From: an uncultured Acidobacteriota bacterium
GTDB lineage: Bacteria > Acidobacteriota > Polarisedimenticolia > Polarisedimenticolales > JAIQFR01
Reading direction: 5' to 3'
NCBI GenBank assembly: GCA_937864465.1
Contig: CALMJU010000043.1
Coordinates: forward strand, 1 to 63,726
DNA: 63,726 bases
Below are positions 44,896 to 51,854 of this stretch, piece by piece. Below the pieces are notes generated by a model, which made no database searches, was not told the origin of the DNA, and worked only from the letters and a program-made list of their open reading frames with translations. The position numbers were made by a program, and so were the translations under genes. Every line of letters begins with the position of its first letter. The stretch's first letter is position 1.

Positions 44896-45378
44896 ATGGA
44901 CCACATCTTCTCTCCATGGCGGTACGCGTACGTGACGTCCCGGAAGGGGGACGACGGATGCGTGCTGTGCGGGATCGGGGCGGCCGCGCCGTCTTCGGAC
45001 GAGGAGAGCCTCGTCGTCGCGAGGGGGGACCAGGCCTTCGTCGTGCTGAATCTCTATCCGTACAACTCCGGCCACCTGATGGTCGTGCCGTACCGCCACG
45101 CGTCCCACCTGGGCGACCTGGACGCCGCCGTACTAGCGGAGATGGGGCGCCTCGCGGCCCGGGCGGAGGCGGTGCTGGTCGAGGTCTATCGGCCGGACGG
45201 CGTGAATCTCGGGATGAACCTCGGCAAGGCGGCGGGGGCCGGGATCGAGGACCACCTCCACCTGCACGTCGTGCCGCGCTGGATCGCGGACACGAACTTC
45301 ATGACGGTCGCCGGCGAGACCCGCGTGCTTCCCGAAGGGCTGCGCGAGACCTGGAGGAAGCTTCGCGGGCGCTTCTGA
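44896..45378 (+). CDS. HIT-family nucleotide phosphorylase/hydrolase
   Basis: A 160-residue protein with the histidine triad HLHLHVV (H120, H122, H124), a CVLC pair near residues 22-25 and the NLYPYNSGHLMVVPYRH segment typical of Ap4A phosphorylase-like actinobacterial HIT proteins. It probably splits dinucleoside polyphosphates or adenylylated compounds. It is followed after 10 bp by miaB. Confidence 0.92.
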   Translation: MDHIFSPWRYAYVTSRKGDDGCVLCGIGAAAPSSDEESLVVARGDQAFVVLNLYPYNSGHLMVVPYRHASHLGDLDAAVLAEMGRLAARAEAVLVEVYRPDGVNLGMNLGKAAGAGIEDHLHLHVVPRWIADTNFMTVAGETRVLPEGLRETWRKLRGRF

Positions 45379-45388
45379 GGAGCCGCCC

Positions 45389-46768
45389 GTGCCCGCCAAG
45401 CCGGACTCCGTGGCCCCGCCGGGCGCCCCGAAAGGCACCTACCGCATCGAGACGTGGGGGTGCCAGATGAACGTCCACGACTCGGAGAAGCTGGCGGGGG
45501 CCCTCGAGGCGGAGGGCTTCGTGCCTGCCCCGCCGTCGTGCGAGGCCGACGTCGTCCTCCTGAACACGTGCGCGATCCGGCAGAAGGCCGAGGAGAAGTT
45601 TTTCTCGGAGGCGGGGCGGCTGCTCGCGGGAAAGCGGAGACGCCCCGGCATGATCCTCGGAGTCTGCGGCTGCGTGGCGCAGGCGGAGGGGAAGGCGCTT
45701 CTCGAGAGGGCGCCCCACGTCGATTTCGTCCTGGGCCCTCGCTCCGCGCCCGCGGCCGTCGCGGACCTCGTCCGGCGGCTCCGAGCCGGGGACGAGTCCG
45801 CGAGAGGGACGGTGAACCTCGAGCTTCGGGACGATGCGGTCCGGTTCCCGTTCGATCGGATCCGGCGGGACCCCGGGTCCCCCGGCAAGGCCTACGTCAC
45901 GATCGTCGAGGGGTGCAATCACCGCTGCGCGTTCTGTGTCGTGCCGAAGACGAGGGGGCGGGAGGTCTGCAGGCCGATGGGCGACGTGCTGGCCGAGGTC
46001 CGGGCCCTCGCCGCCCGCGGCGTCCTCGAGGTCGAGTTCCTCGGACAGACCGTGAACTCCTATCGAGACGAGGACGGCCGTCGTCTCGGAGATCTGCTCC
46101 ACGCCGCCGCGGAGATCGACGGACTCCGGAGGATCCGCTTCACGACGTCGCACCCCGCCCAGATGACGGACGCGCTGATCGATGCCATGGCGGCGGCGCG
46201 GCCGAAGGTCTGTCCCTACCTCCACCTGCCGGTGCAGTCGGGATCGAGCGCCGTCCTCTCGGCGATGCGCAGGGGCTACGATCGCGACGGATACCTCGGT
46301 AGGGTGGCGCGACTGCGGGAGAGGTGTCCCGGTGTCTCCCTGGGGACCGACGTCATCGTCGGCTTCCCCGGAGAGGGGGAGCCGGAGTTCCGGGAGACCC
46401 TGGCGCTTCTCGAGGAGGTCCGCTTCGACACCGTGTACGCCTTCGCCTACTCGCCGAGACGGGGGACAGCCGCGCACGAGCTCGCCGACCTGGTGACGCA
46501 GGAGGTGAAGCTCGATCGGCTGGCCCGGATCCAGGCGCTCCAGAAGGAGATCCAGGCCGAGAGGAACCGTCTTTGGCTGGGGCGCACCGTCGACGTGCTG
46601 GTCGAGGGGACGAGCAAGAGGCGGTCCTCCGAGGCCTCGGGCCGCCTCCCGGAGAACCGGGTGGTCAACTTCGAGGGAGCGGCCGCACCCGGGACGATCG
46701 TCGCGGTCGAGATCGTGCGGGCCTCCGCCTATTCGCTGTGGGGGCACCGAGTTCCCCGCGAGCCTTGA
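45389..46768 (+). CDS. miaB: tRNA-2-methylthio-N6-dimethylallyladenosine synthase MiaB
   Basis: A 459-residue radical-SAM methylthiotransferase. The UPF0004 domain holds three cluster cysteines (WGCQMNVHDSEK, NTCAIRQKAEEKF, VCGCVAQ). The radical-SAM motif CNHRCAFC follows, in EGCNHRCAFCVVPKTRGRE, and a C-terminal TRAM domain ends the chain. It adds the 2-methylthio group to i6A37 of tRNAs reading UNN codons. The GTG start at 45389 suits the GAGGAG upstream. Its stop TGA is embedded in the TTGACC of the next promoter. miaA is not in the window. Confidence 0.96.
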   Translation: MPAKPDSVAPPGAPKGTYRIETWGCQMNVHDSEKLAGALEAEGFVPAPPSCEADVVLLNTCAIRQKAEEKFFSEAGRLLAGKRRRPGMILGVCGCVAQAEGKALLERAPHVDFVLGPRSAPAAVADLVRRLRAGDESARGTVNLELRDDAVRFPFDRIRRDPGSPGKAYVTIVEGCNHRCAFCVVPKTRGREVCRPMGDVLAEVRALAARGVLEVEFLGQTVNSYRDEDGRRLGDLLHAAAEIDGLRRIRFTTSHPAQMTDALIDAMAAARPKVCPYLHLPVQSGSSAVLSAMRRGYDRDGYLGRVARLRERCPGVSLGTDVIVGFPGEGEPEFRETLALLEEVRFDTVYAFAYSPRRGTAAHELADLVTQEVKLDRLARIQALQKEIQAERNRLWLGRTVDVLVEGTSKRRSSEASGRLPENRVVNFEGAAAPGTIVAVEIVRASAYSLWGHRVPREP

Positions 46769-46792
46769 CCGCCGCGAGAGCCAACGTATAAT
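46765..46792 (+). promoter_or_regulatory. Promoter of the bifunctional nuclease gene
   Basis: TTGACC (46765-46770), 16 bp and a perfect TATAAT (46787-46792). The TGA at 46766-46768 is the miaB stop codon. The leader is about 40 nt with a GGGAGGG ribosome-binding site. Confidence 0.75.
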
Positions 46793-46839
46793 TTTCGGGC
46801 AGCTTCTCGGGGACGCCCGCGGACGCGAGGGAGGGCACG

Positions 46840-47325
46840 ATGCCGGTCGAAATGAAGATCAAGGGCCTGATGGTCGATCCGGTGTCGAACATGCCCATCA
46901 TCATCCTCCGCAAGCCCGACACCAACGTCGTCCTGCCCATCTGGGTCGGGATCTTCGAGGCGAACGCCATCGCAATGCAGATCGAGAAGATCCAGTCGCC
47001 CAGGCCGATGACCCACGACCTCCTGAGCAGCGTCATCTCGAGCCTCGACGCCCGTGTCGAGAAGGTTGTCGTGACCGAGCTGAAGGACAACACCTTCTTC
47101 GCAGTCATCCACCTGCTTCGCGGCGTCACCCGCGTCGAGATCGACGCCCGTCCGAGCGACGCCATGGCGCTCGCGCTGCGCGTGGGAGCTCCCATCCTCG
47201 TCGAGGAGTCCGTTCTCGAGCGCTCGACGATGAGCGGGGAAGAGCAGGACGTCGACGAGACGGAGCGCCTGCGTCGGTGGCTCGAGAAGGTCGACCCCGA
47301 GGAGCTCGGGAAGTACGAGATGTGA
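46840..47325 (+). CDS. Bifunctional nuclease-family protein (DUF151)
   Basis: A 161-residue protein of the BFN/DUF151 family: PIIILRKPDTNVVLPIWVGIFEANAIAMQIE, RPMTHDLLSSVI, and DARPSDAMALALRVGAPI. Homologues include the Thermotoga protein of solved structure and plant BBD nucleases, with reported DNase and RNase activity; the bacterial role is uncertain. The C-terminal 35 residues are an acidic extension. Own strong promoter; it ends 232 bp before parA. Confidence 0.93.
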   Translation: MPVEMKIKGLMVDPVSNMPIIILRKPDTNVVLPIWVGIFEANAIAMQIEKIQSPRPMTHDLLSSVISSLDARVEKVVVTELKDNTFFAVIHLLRGVTRVEIDARPSDAMALALRVGAPILVEESVLERSTMSGEEQDVDETERLRRWLEKVDPEELGKYEM

Positions 47326-47342
47326 GGAGGGAAGGAAAGGGT

Positions 47343-47369
47343 GCCGACATTTTTGTCGGCGCGCCGACA
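47343..47369 (+). repeat. Alternating inverted repeats and a perfect 16-bp palindrome upstream of parAB
   Basis: GCCGACA (47343-47349), TTTT, TGTCGGC (47354-47360), GC, GCCGACA (47363-47369). The last two arms form an exact 16-bp palindrome, TGTCGGCGCGCCGACA (47354-47369). The first two form a 7-bp hairpin with a TTTT loop. It lies between the bifunctional-nuclease stop and the parA promoter. It may be an operator or a partition-protein binding site; a terminator role is less likely since no T-run follows. Confidence 0.6.
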
Positions 47370-47423
47370 GCCTAGCTCCCCCTCGAACGCCCGCCGCGCA
47401 CACAGCCTCTAGTTTTCCGCCGC

Positions 47424-47452
47424 TTGACAACTCCCCGCGCGCCCCGTACACT
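47424..47452 (+). promoter_or_regulatory. Promoter of parAB
   Basis: TTGACA (47424-47429), exactly 17 bp, TACACT (47447-47452). The leader of about 100 nt ends in GAGGGTGA before the parA ATG at 47558. The leader contains an imperfect TGTGG...CCACA repeat (47480-47511). The 16-bp palindrome lies 55 bp upstream of the -35. Confidence 0.7.
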
Positions 47453-47557
47453 CCGATTCCGGTCCGACCACCGCAAGGCATTGTGGCCCATTGATGAGCG
47501 TGTCCCACATTCAGCGATGCCGACCGGCGCAAGCCGCCGTCACGCCTCGAGGGTGAC

Positions 47558-48322
47558 ATGGCAACCATGACCATCGCGGTCGCGAACCAGAAGGGCGGCG
47601 TGGGGAAGACGACCACCGCCATCAATCTCGCCGCCGCTCTGGCTCACAAGAAGAAGAAGACCCTGCTGATCGATCTCGATCCACAGGGAAACGCCACCCT
47701 CTCCTTCATCGATCCTTCGACCGTGGACATCTCCGTCTACGAGCTCCTCGTTCAGCCGGGCACGGGCCTCCAGGACGTCGTGCGGACAACCGCCGACCGC
47801 AACCTCGACGTCCTCCCCGCCAAGATCTCGCTCGCGAAGGCCGAGGTGAAGATGGCAGGGGAGTTCGACAGCCACTTCCGGCTGAAGGACAAGCTCGACC
47901 CGTACCGGCCTCTTTACGAGTACGTCGTCGTCGACACCCCCCCGACCCTCGGGATCCTCACGGTGAACGCCCTCGTCGCGGCGTCGCACCTCCTCGTGCC
48001 GATCCAGTCCTCGTACTTCGCCCTCGAGGGCACCGACGACCTGCTCGAGACGTACCAGAAGATCAAGTCGCGGCCGAATCCCGGGCTCGAGTTCCTGGGT
48101 GTCGTGATCACGCTCCACGACAAGCGCACGATCCTCGCCCGCGACATCCAGCGCCAGATCCGGGAAGTCTTCGGGGAGAAGGTCTTCCGCACCATGATTT
48201 CGAAGAGCGTCCGGCTGGAGGAGAGTCCAGCCTACAAGCAGAGCATCTTCAAGTTCGCCCCGACGTCCAGCGGTGCGATCGAGTACTACAGCCTTTCGGA
48301 GGAGGTGATCGGCCGTGTCTAA
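47558..48322 (+). CDS. parA: Chromosome partitioning ATPase ParA (Soj type)
   Basis: A 254-residue deviant Walker ATPase: ANQKGGVGKTTTAINLA (signature lysine K11, Walker lysine K16), LLIDLDPQGNATLS, and VVDTPPTLGILTVNALVAAS. The short form without an N-terminal HTH is typical of chromosomal Soj, which binds DNA non-specifically and drives ParB-origin movement. It overlaps parB by 8 nt. No gidA, gidB or dnaA neighbours are present, so this may not be the usual origin-proximal parAB. Confidence 0.94.
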   Translation: MATMTIAVANQKGGVGKTTTAINLAAALAHKKKKTLLIDLDPQGNATLSFIDPSTVDISVYELLVQPGTGLQDVVRTTADRNLDVLPAKISLAKAEVKMAGEFDSHFRLKDKLDPYRPLYEYVVVDTPPTLGILTVNALVAASHLLVPIQSSYFALEGTDDLLETYQKIKSRPNPGLEFLGVVITLHDKRTILARDIQRQIREVFGEKVFRTMISKSVRLEESPAYKQSIFKFAPTSSGAIEYYSLSEEVIGRV

Positions 48323-49208
48323 GCTTCGAGGGCTTCCGCAAGAGAAGACGATGCGCCACGACAGCCATTTCGTCGACGAGATCACGTCCACTCGAACCGA
48401 CGCCGTAGGGCGGCTGATCGACATCCAGCGGATCGAGCCCAACCCTCATCAGCCCCGGAAGGACTTCGGCGATCTCACCGACATGGTCGCGTCCATCAAG
48501 GAGAAGGGGATCCTGGAGCCGATCCTGGTCCGAGGTCAGGGGGGCCGCTTCCAGATCATCGCGGGCGAGCGCCGCTATCAGGCCGCCAAGCTCGCCGGAC
48601 TCCGGAACCTTCCCTGCATCGAGGTCGACGTCGACAACCGCGGCATGCTGGAGATCTCGCTGATCGAGAATCTGCAGCGCAAAGATCTCCATCCCTTCGA
48701 GGAATCGGAGGCGATTCTGAGCTTGAGTGATCAGTTCCGGTACACGCACGAGGAGATCGCGAGGAAGCTGGGGAAGTCGAGGCCGGTGATCACGGAGGCG
48801 CTCAGCCTGTGCAGGATTCCGCAGGAGGTCCGGGATCGATGTCGGCAGGCCGACATCACCAGCAAGTCGATGCTGCTCCAGGTTGCACGGCAGGACGGGA
48901 CGGAGGCCATGCTCCAGCTCGTCGAGAAGATCGCGGGCGAGGGACTGACGCGGGAGGAGGCTCGCCGCGTCGGGAGCCGCGCGTCGGGCCAGGGCCGGCG
49001 GGCGAAACGGTTCGTGTACCGCTTCAAGCCGGAGGACGAGGCGTTTCATTTCATGGTGAGCTTCGCGCGCCCGAAGGTGGACAGGACGGAGCTGATCGAG
49101 GCGCTGCGCGGCGTTCTCGCACGGCTCCTCGCCGAGGATGGCGGAGAGCGGCCGGTGGGGGCCGCGGCGTCGAAGGGTTCCGCGCAGGTTCCCGCCGGGA
49201 CGTCCTAG
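48315..49208 (+). CDS. parB: Chromosome partitioning protein ParB (Spo0J type)
   Basis: A 297-residue protein. ParB/Sulfiredoxin-like N-domain with PNPHQPRKDF and the CTP-binding box GERRYQAAKLAGL, where Gln replaces the more common Arg of GERRxRA. It continues with ENLQRKDLHPFEE, then the KorB-like HTH (YTHEEIARKLGKSRPVITEALSLCRIP). The C-terminal part differs from Bacillus Spo0J. GTG start inside the parA end. It binds centromere-like sites and loads SMC. No standard parS was noticed by eye in the window. Confidence 0.93.
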   Translation: MSKLRGLPQEKTMRHDSHFVDEITSTRTDAVGRLIDIQRIEPNPHQPRKDFGDLTDMVASIKEKGILEPILVRGQGGRFQIIAGERRYQAAKLAGLRNLPCIEVDVDNRGMLEISLIENLQRKDLHPFEESEAILSLSDQFRYTHEEIARKLGKSRPVITEALSLCRIPQEVRDRCRQADITSKSMLLQVARQDGTEAMLQLVEKIAGEGLTREEARRVGSRASGQGRRAKRFVYRFKPEDEAFHFMVSFARPKVDRTELIEALRGVLARLLAEDGGERPVGAAASKGSAQVPAGTS

Positions 49209-49359
49209 GAACGGGCAATGGATCGGATCGGCGCGGGCTTGGTCTTGATCTGAGTTAACATAATGTATCTTATCGGACATTGGGGATCTGGCCCGCCGGC
49301 AGCGTCGTTTTCGCGATTTGCCCCTTCCCGGTCCCCGGCCCCGCTCCCCCGCGCCGTCG

Positions 49360-49388
49360 TTGACACCCCCTCCGGCGCTTCCTAGACT
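49360..49388 (+). promoter_or_regulatory. Promoter of the LptF-LptG fusion gene
   Basis: TTGACA (49360-49365), exactly 17 bp, TAGACT (49383-49388). The ATG at 49397 begins 9 nt after the -10, where +1 is expected, so the mRNA may be leaderless; no ribosome-binding site precedes the ATG (context cctttccg). Upstream, 49250-49285 is an AT-rich island (GTTAAC, ACATAATGT) in otherwise GC-rich DNA. Confidence 0.65.
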
Positions 49389-49396
49389 CCTTTCCG

Positions 49397-51838
49397 ATGC
49401 GGCGCTCGCCCAGAATCTTCGTGTACCTCCTCCGGGAGCTGGTGGGCCCGACCCTTCTCGGACTCTCGGTCTACGGCTTCATCCTCCTGATGAACGCCTT
49501 CCTCCTCGTCGCGAAGGTGGCCCTCTCCAAGGACCTCGGCTGGGAGACGATCCTCAGGCTGTTCCTCTACGAGATCCCCACCCTGCTCGTCCTTGCGATC
49601 CCGATGGCGACGATCCTCGGCGTCCTGATCGCTTTCGGCCGCCTCTCCGCCGACCACGAGGCGACCGCGATCCAGGCGGCGGGTCTGGGGCCGGCATCCC
49701 TCCTCGGCCCGGTTGTGGTTCACGGGACCGTGCTCGCCCTCGTCTCGTTCGGCACGTACGCGCTGGTGGTCCCGGAGACCGCCTACGCATCCAGGGCGCT
49801 GAACGCGCAGGTTCTCCTCGCGGGCGGCATGGGAACGAACCTGACCCCTCGCGTCTTCTACAGCGATATACCCGGCTACGTTCTCTTCGCGAGCGAGATC
49901 CGCCCGGGAACCCAGGGGAAGCTCGAGGGATTGTTCGTCCACCAGGAGCAGGGCGAGGGCGGCCGCACCTTCTCCTTTCTGGCCCGGAACGGCGACCTCT
50001 ACCGGCCCCCTGGCGACAACCAGCGTCTGATCGCAGACCTTCGCGACGGCGTCTGCCACGTCTACCGGACCGATCGCCCCGAGTCGTACCGTTTCTTCGA
50101 GTTCGAGCGCTATCAGGTTCCGATCGAGCCGCCGGCCTACTTCAAGGCGCTCTCGGAGCCTCCGCAGCGGGCTCCGCAGAACCGGAGTTTCGGGGCGCTG
50201 TTCGAGGACCTCGGAGCGATCCGAGCTTCGCGCGACGACCCCAGGATCCGGGGCATTCGTGCCCGAGGCGTCGAGATCGAGATCCAGCAGCGCATGGCCT
50301 TGCCCGCCGCGTGCCTGCTGTTCGCGATCCTAGGAGTGCCCCTCGGTCTCACCCGCGCCCGCTCCGGCCGAGGCGCCGGATTCGCCCTGAGCATCGCGGT
50401 CACCCTGGTCTACTGGATCCTGTTCACGTCCCTCCGGGACCAGGCGAGCCAGGGCAGAATCCCCCCGTTCCTCGGGGTCTGGGCGGCCAACCTGGCGGTG
50501 GGAGCCTGGGCCGCGTGGGCGTTCTGGCGTCTGCGGCCGGGTGCCGGGGAAGAGGGCGCCCTGAGCAGGCTGGCGGCGCGTCTCCGGGGGACCGCCACGA
50601 GGGTCCTCGGCCGATTGCCCGGCGCCGCCCGTTCTCTCCCCCTCTCCCCTGCCGACGACACTGTTTCCGGCCCCGCCCTGAGCGGCGAGGCGCCTTCGTG
50701 GGCCTGCGACGACAAGGCGTCGCGGCGTTGGCTCGGACTCGTCGACCGGCATATCGGCGCCCACTTTCTCCGTGTTTTCGCCTATTCTCTGCTCTCCGCG
50801 TACGCCATCTTCGTGGTGGTCGAGCTGCGGCAGCTCCTGGACGGTCTCATCCGCTTCCGGCGCCCCCCGGGATTGCTGATCGAGTACTTCAAGTACTTCG
50901 CCCCGGGAAAGCTCGGCCTCATCCTGCCGGTCTCCTGCCTCGTCGCGGCCGTCGTCGCCTTCACGATCCTCGGTCGCTCCGGAGAGCTGACGGCGCTCAA
51001 GGCCTCGGGTACCAGCATGCGCCGCGCCACCTTGCCGGTCCTCGCGCTCACCCTCGCGCTCTGCGGCGTCTCCTTCGTCATCGAGGACCAGCTCGCCCCC
51101 GTCACGAACCAGAAGGCGCTCGCCGTGCGCGACCGGATCCAGGGGAAGCCTCCCCGCACCTACGGCATGCCGGCCGGCGGCCGCTGGACGTTCGGGAGCG
51201 CGAACCGCCTGTACCACTACCGCCTCTACGACCCGAACCGCCAGATGTTCCAGGGGCTCAGCGTCCTCACCATCGACCGGGAAACCCCGAGCATCCTCGA
51301 GCACCGGTTCGCGACACTGGCGAGATGGAACGGCCGGGCATGGGTTCTCGAGAAGGGGTGGCGGCGCACGTTCCCCGCGCGCGGGTCCGTCGGGGAGTTC
51401 GAGACCTACGACGAGGGCGAGGTGTGCGCCCTCGATCCTCCGGAAACCTTCGGCCGCAGGGAGGCCGTGCTCAACATCGGCGCCAATCTGCCCGACCAGA
51501 TGAGCGTCGCGGAGATCCGGGAACAGGTGCGGTCGCTCCGGGACAGCGGCTACGATACGACGCGTCTCGAGGTCGCCTTCCACTCGAGGATCGCGCAGCC
51601 GCTGACTCCCTTCGTGATGGTCCTCCTCGGCCTCCCCTTCGCGTTCCAGGTGGGGCGCCGGGGCTCACTCTACGGGATCGGCATCGCGCTGCTGCTCGTG
51701 ATCGTGTACTGGGCGACCTTCGCCGTCTTCAACGCGCTCGGGTTCGAGACGGTCCTCCCCCCGGTGCTGGCGTCGTGGGCGCCGAACGTGCTCTACGGGT
51801 TGCTCGGATCGTACCTCCTCCTGTACGTGAGGACGTGA
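49397..51838 (+). CDS. Fused LPS export permease LptF-LptG
   Basis: An 813-residue protein with two complete YjgP/YjgQ permease units. Unit 1 (about 1-390): IFVYLLRELVGPTLLGLSVY, then a periplasmic jellyroll, then GVPLGLTRARSGRGAGFALSIAV. Unit 2 (about 445-813): DRHIGAHFLRVFAYSLLSAY, periplasmic part, then LPFAFQVGRRGSLYGIGIALLLVIVY. Each unit has the 3+3 membrane helices around a periplasmic domain of LptF or LptG (about 360 residues each in E. coli). A 60-residue linker joins them. It pairs with LptB (15485) as the inner-membrane LPS extractor. The fusion would force a 1:1 F:G ratio. Confidence 0.88.
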   Translation: MRRSPRIFVYLLRELVGPTLLGLSVYGFILLMNAFLLVAKVALSKDLGWETILRLFLYEIPTLLVLAIPMATILGVLIAFGRLSADHEATAIQAAGLGPASLLGPVVVHGTVLALVSFGTYALVVPETAYASRALNAQVLLAGGMGTNLTPRVFYSDIPGYVLFASEIRPGTQGKLEGLFVHQEQGEGGRTFSFLARNGDLYRPPGDNQRLIADLRDGVCHVYRTDRPESYRFFEFERYQVPIEPPAYFKALSEPPQRAPQNRSFGALFEDLGAIRASRDDPRIRGIRARGVEIEIQQRMALPAACLLFAILGVPLGLTRARSGRGAGFALSIAVTLVYWILFTSLRDQASQGRIPPFLGVWAANLAVGAWAAWAFWRLRPGAGEEGALSRLAARLRGTATRVLGRLPGAARSLPLSPADDTVSGPALSGEAPSWACDDKASRRWLGLVDRHIGAHFLRVFAYSLLSAYAIFVVVELRQLLDGLIRFRRPPGLLIEYFKYFAPGKLGLILPVSCLVAAVVAFTILGRSGELTALKASGTSMRRATLPVLALTLALCGVSFVIEDQLAPVTNQKALAVRDRIQGKPPRTYGMPAGGRWTFGSANRLYHYRLYDPNRQMFQGLSVLTIDRETPSILEHRFATLARWNGRAWVLEKGWRRTFPARGSVGEFETYDEGEVCALDPPETFGRREAVLNIGANLPDQMSVAEIREQVRSLRDSGYDTTRLEVAFHSRIAQPLTPFVMVLLGLPFAFQVGRRGSLYGIGIALLLVIVYWATFAVFNALGFETVLPPVLASWAPNVLYGLLGSYLLLYVRT

Positions 51839-51854
51839 CGGCCCCGGCGCGGCC

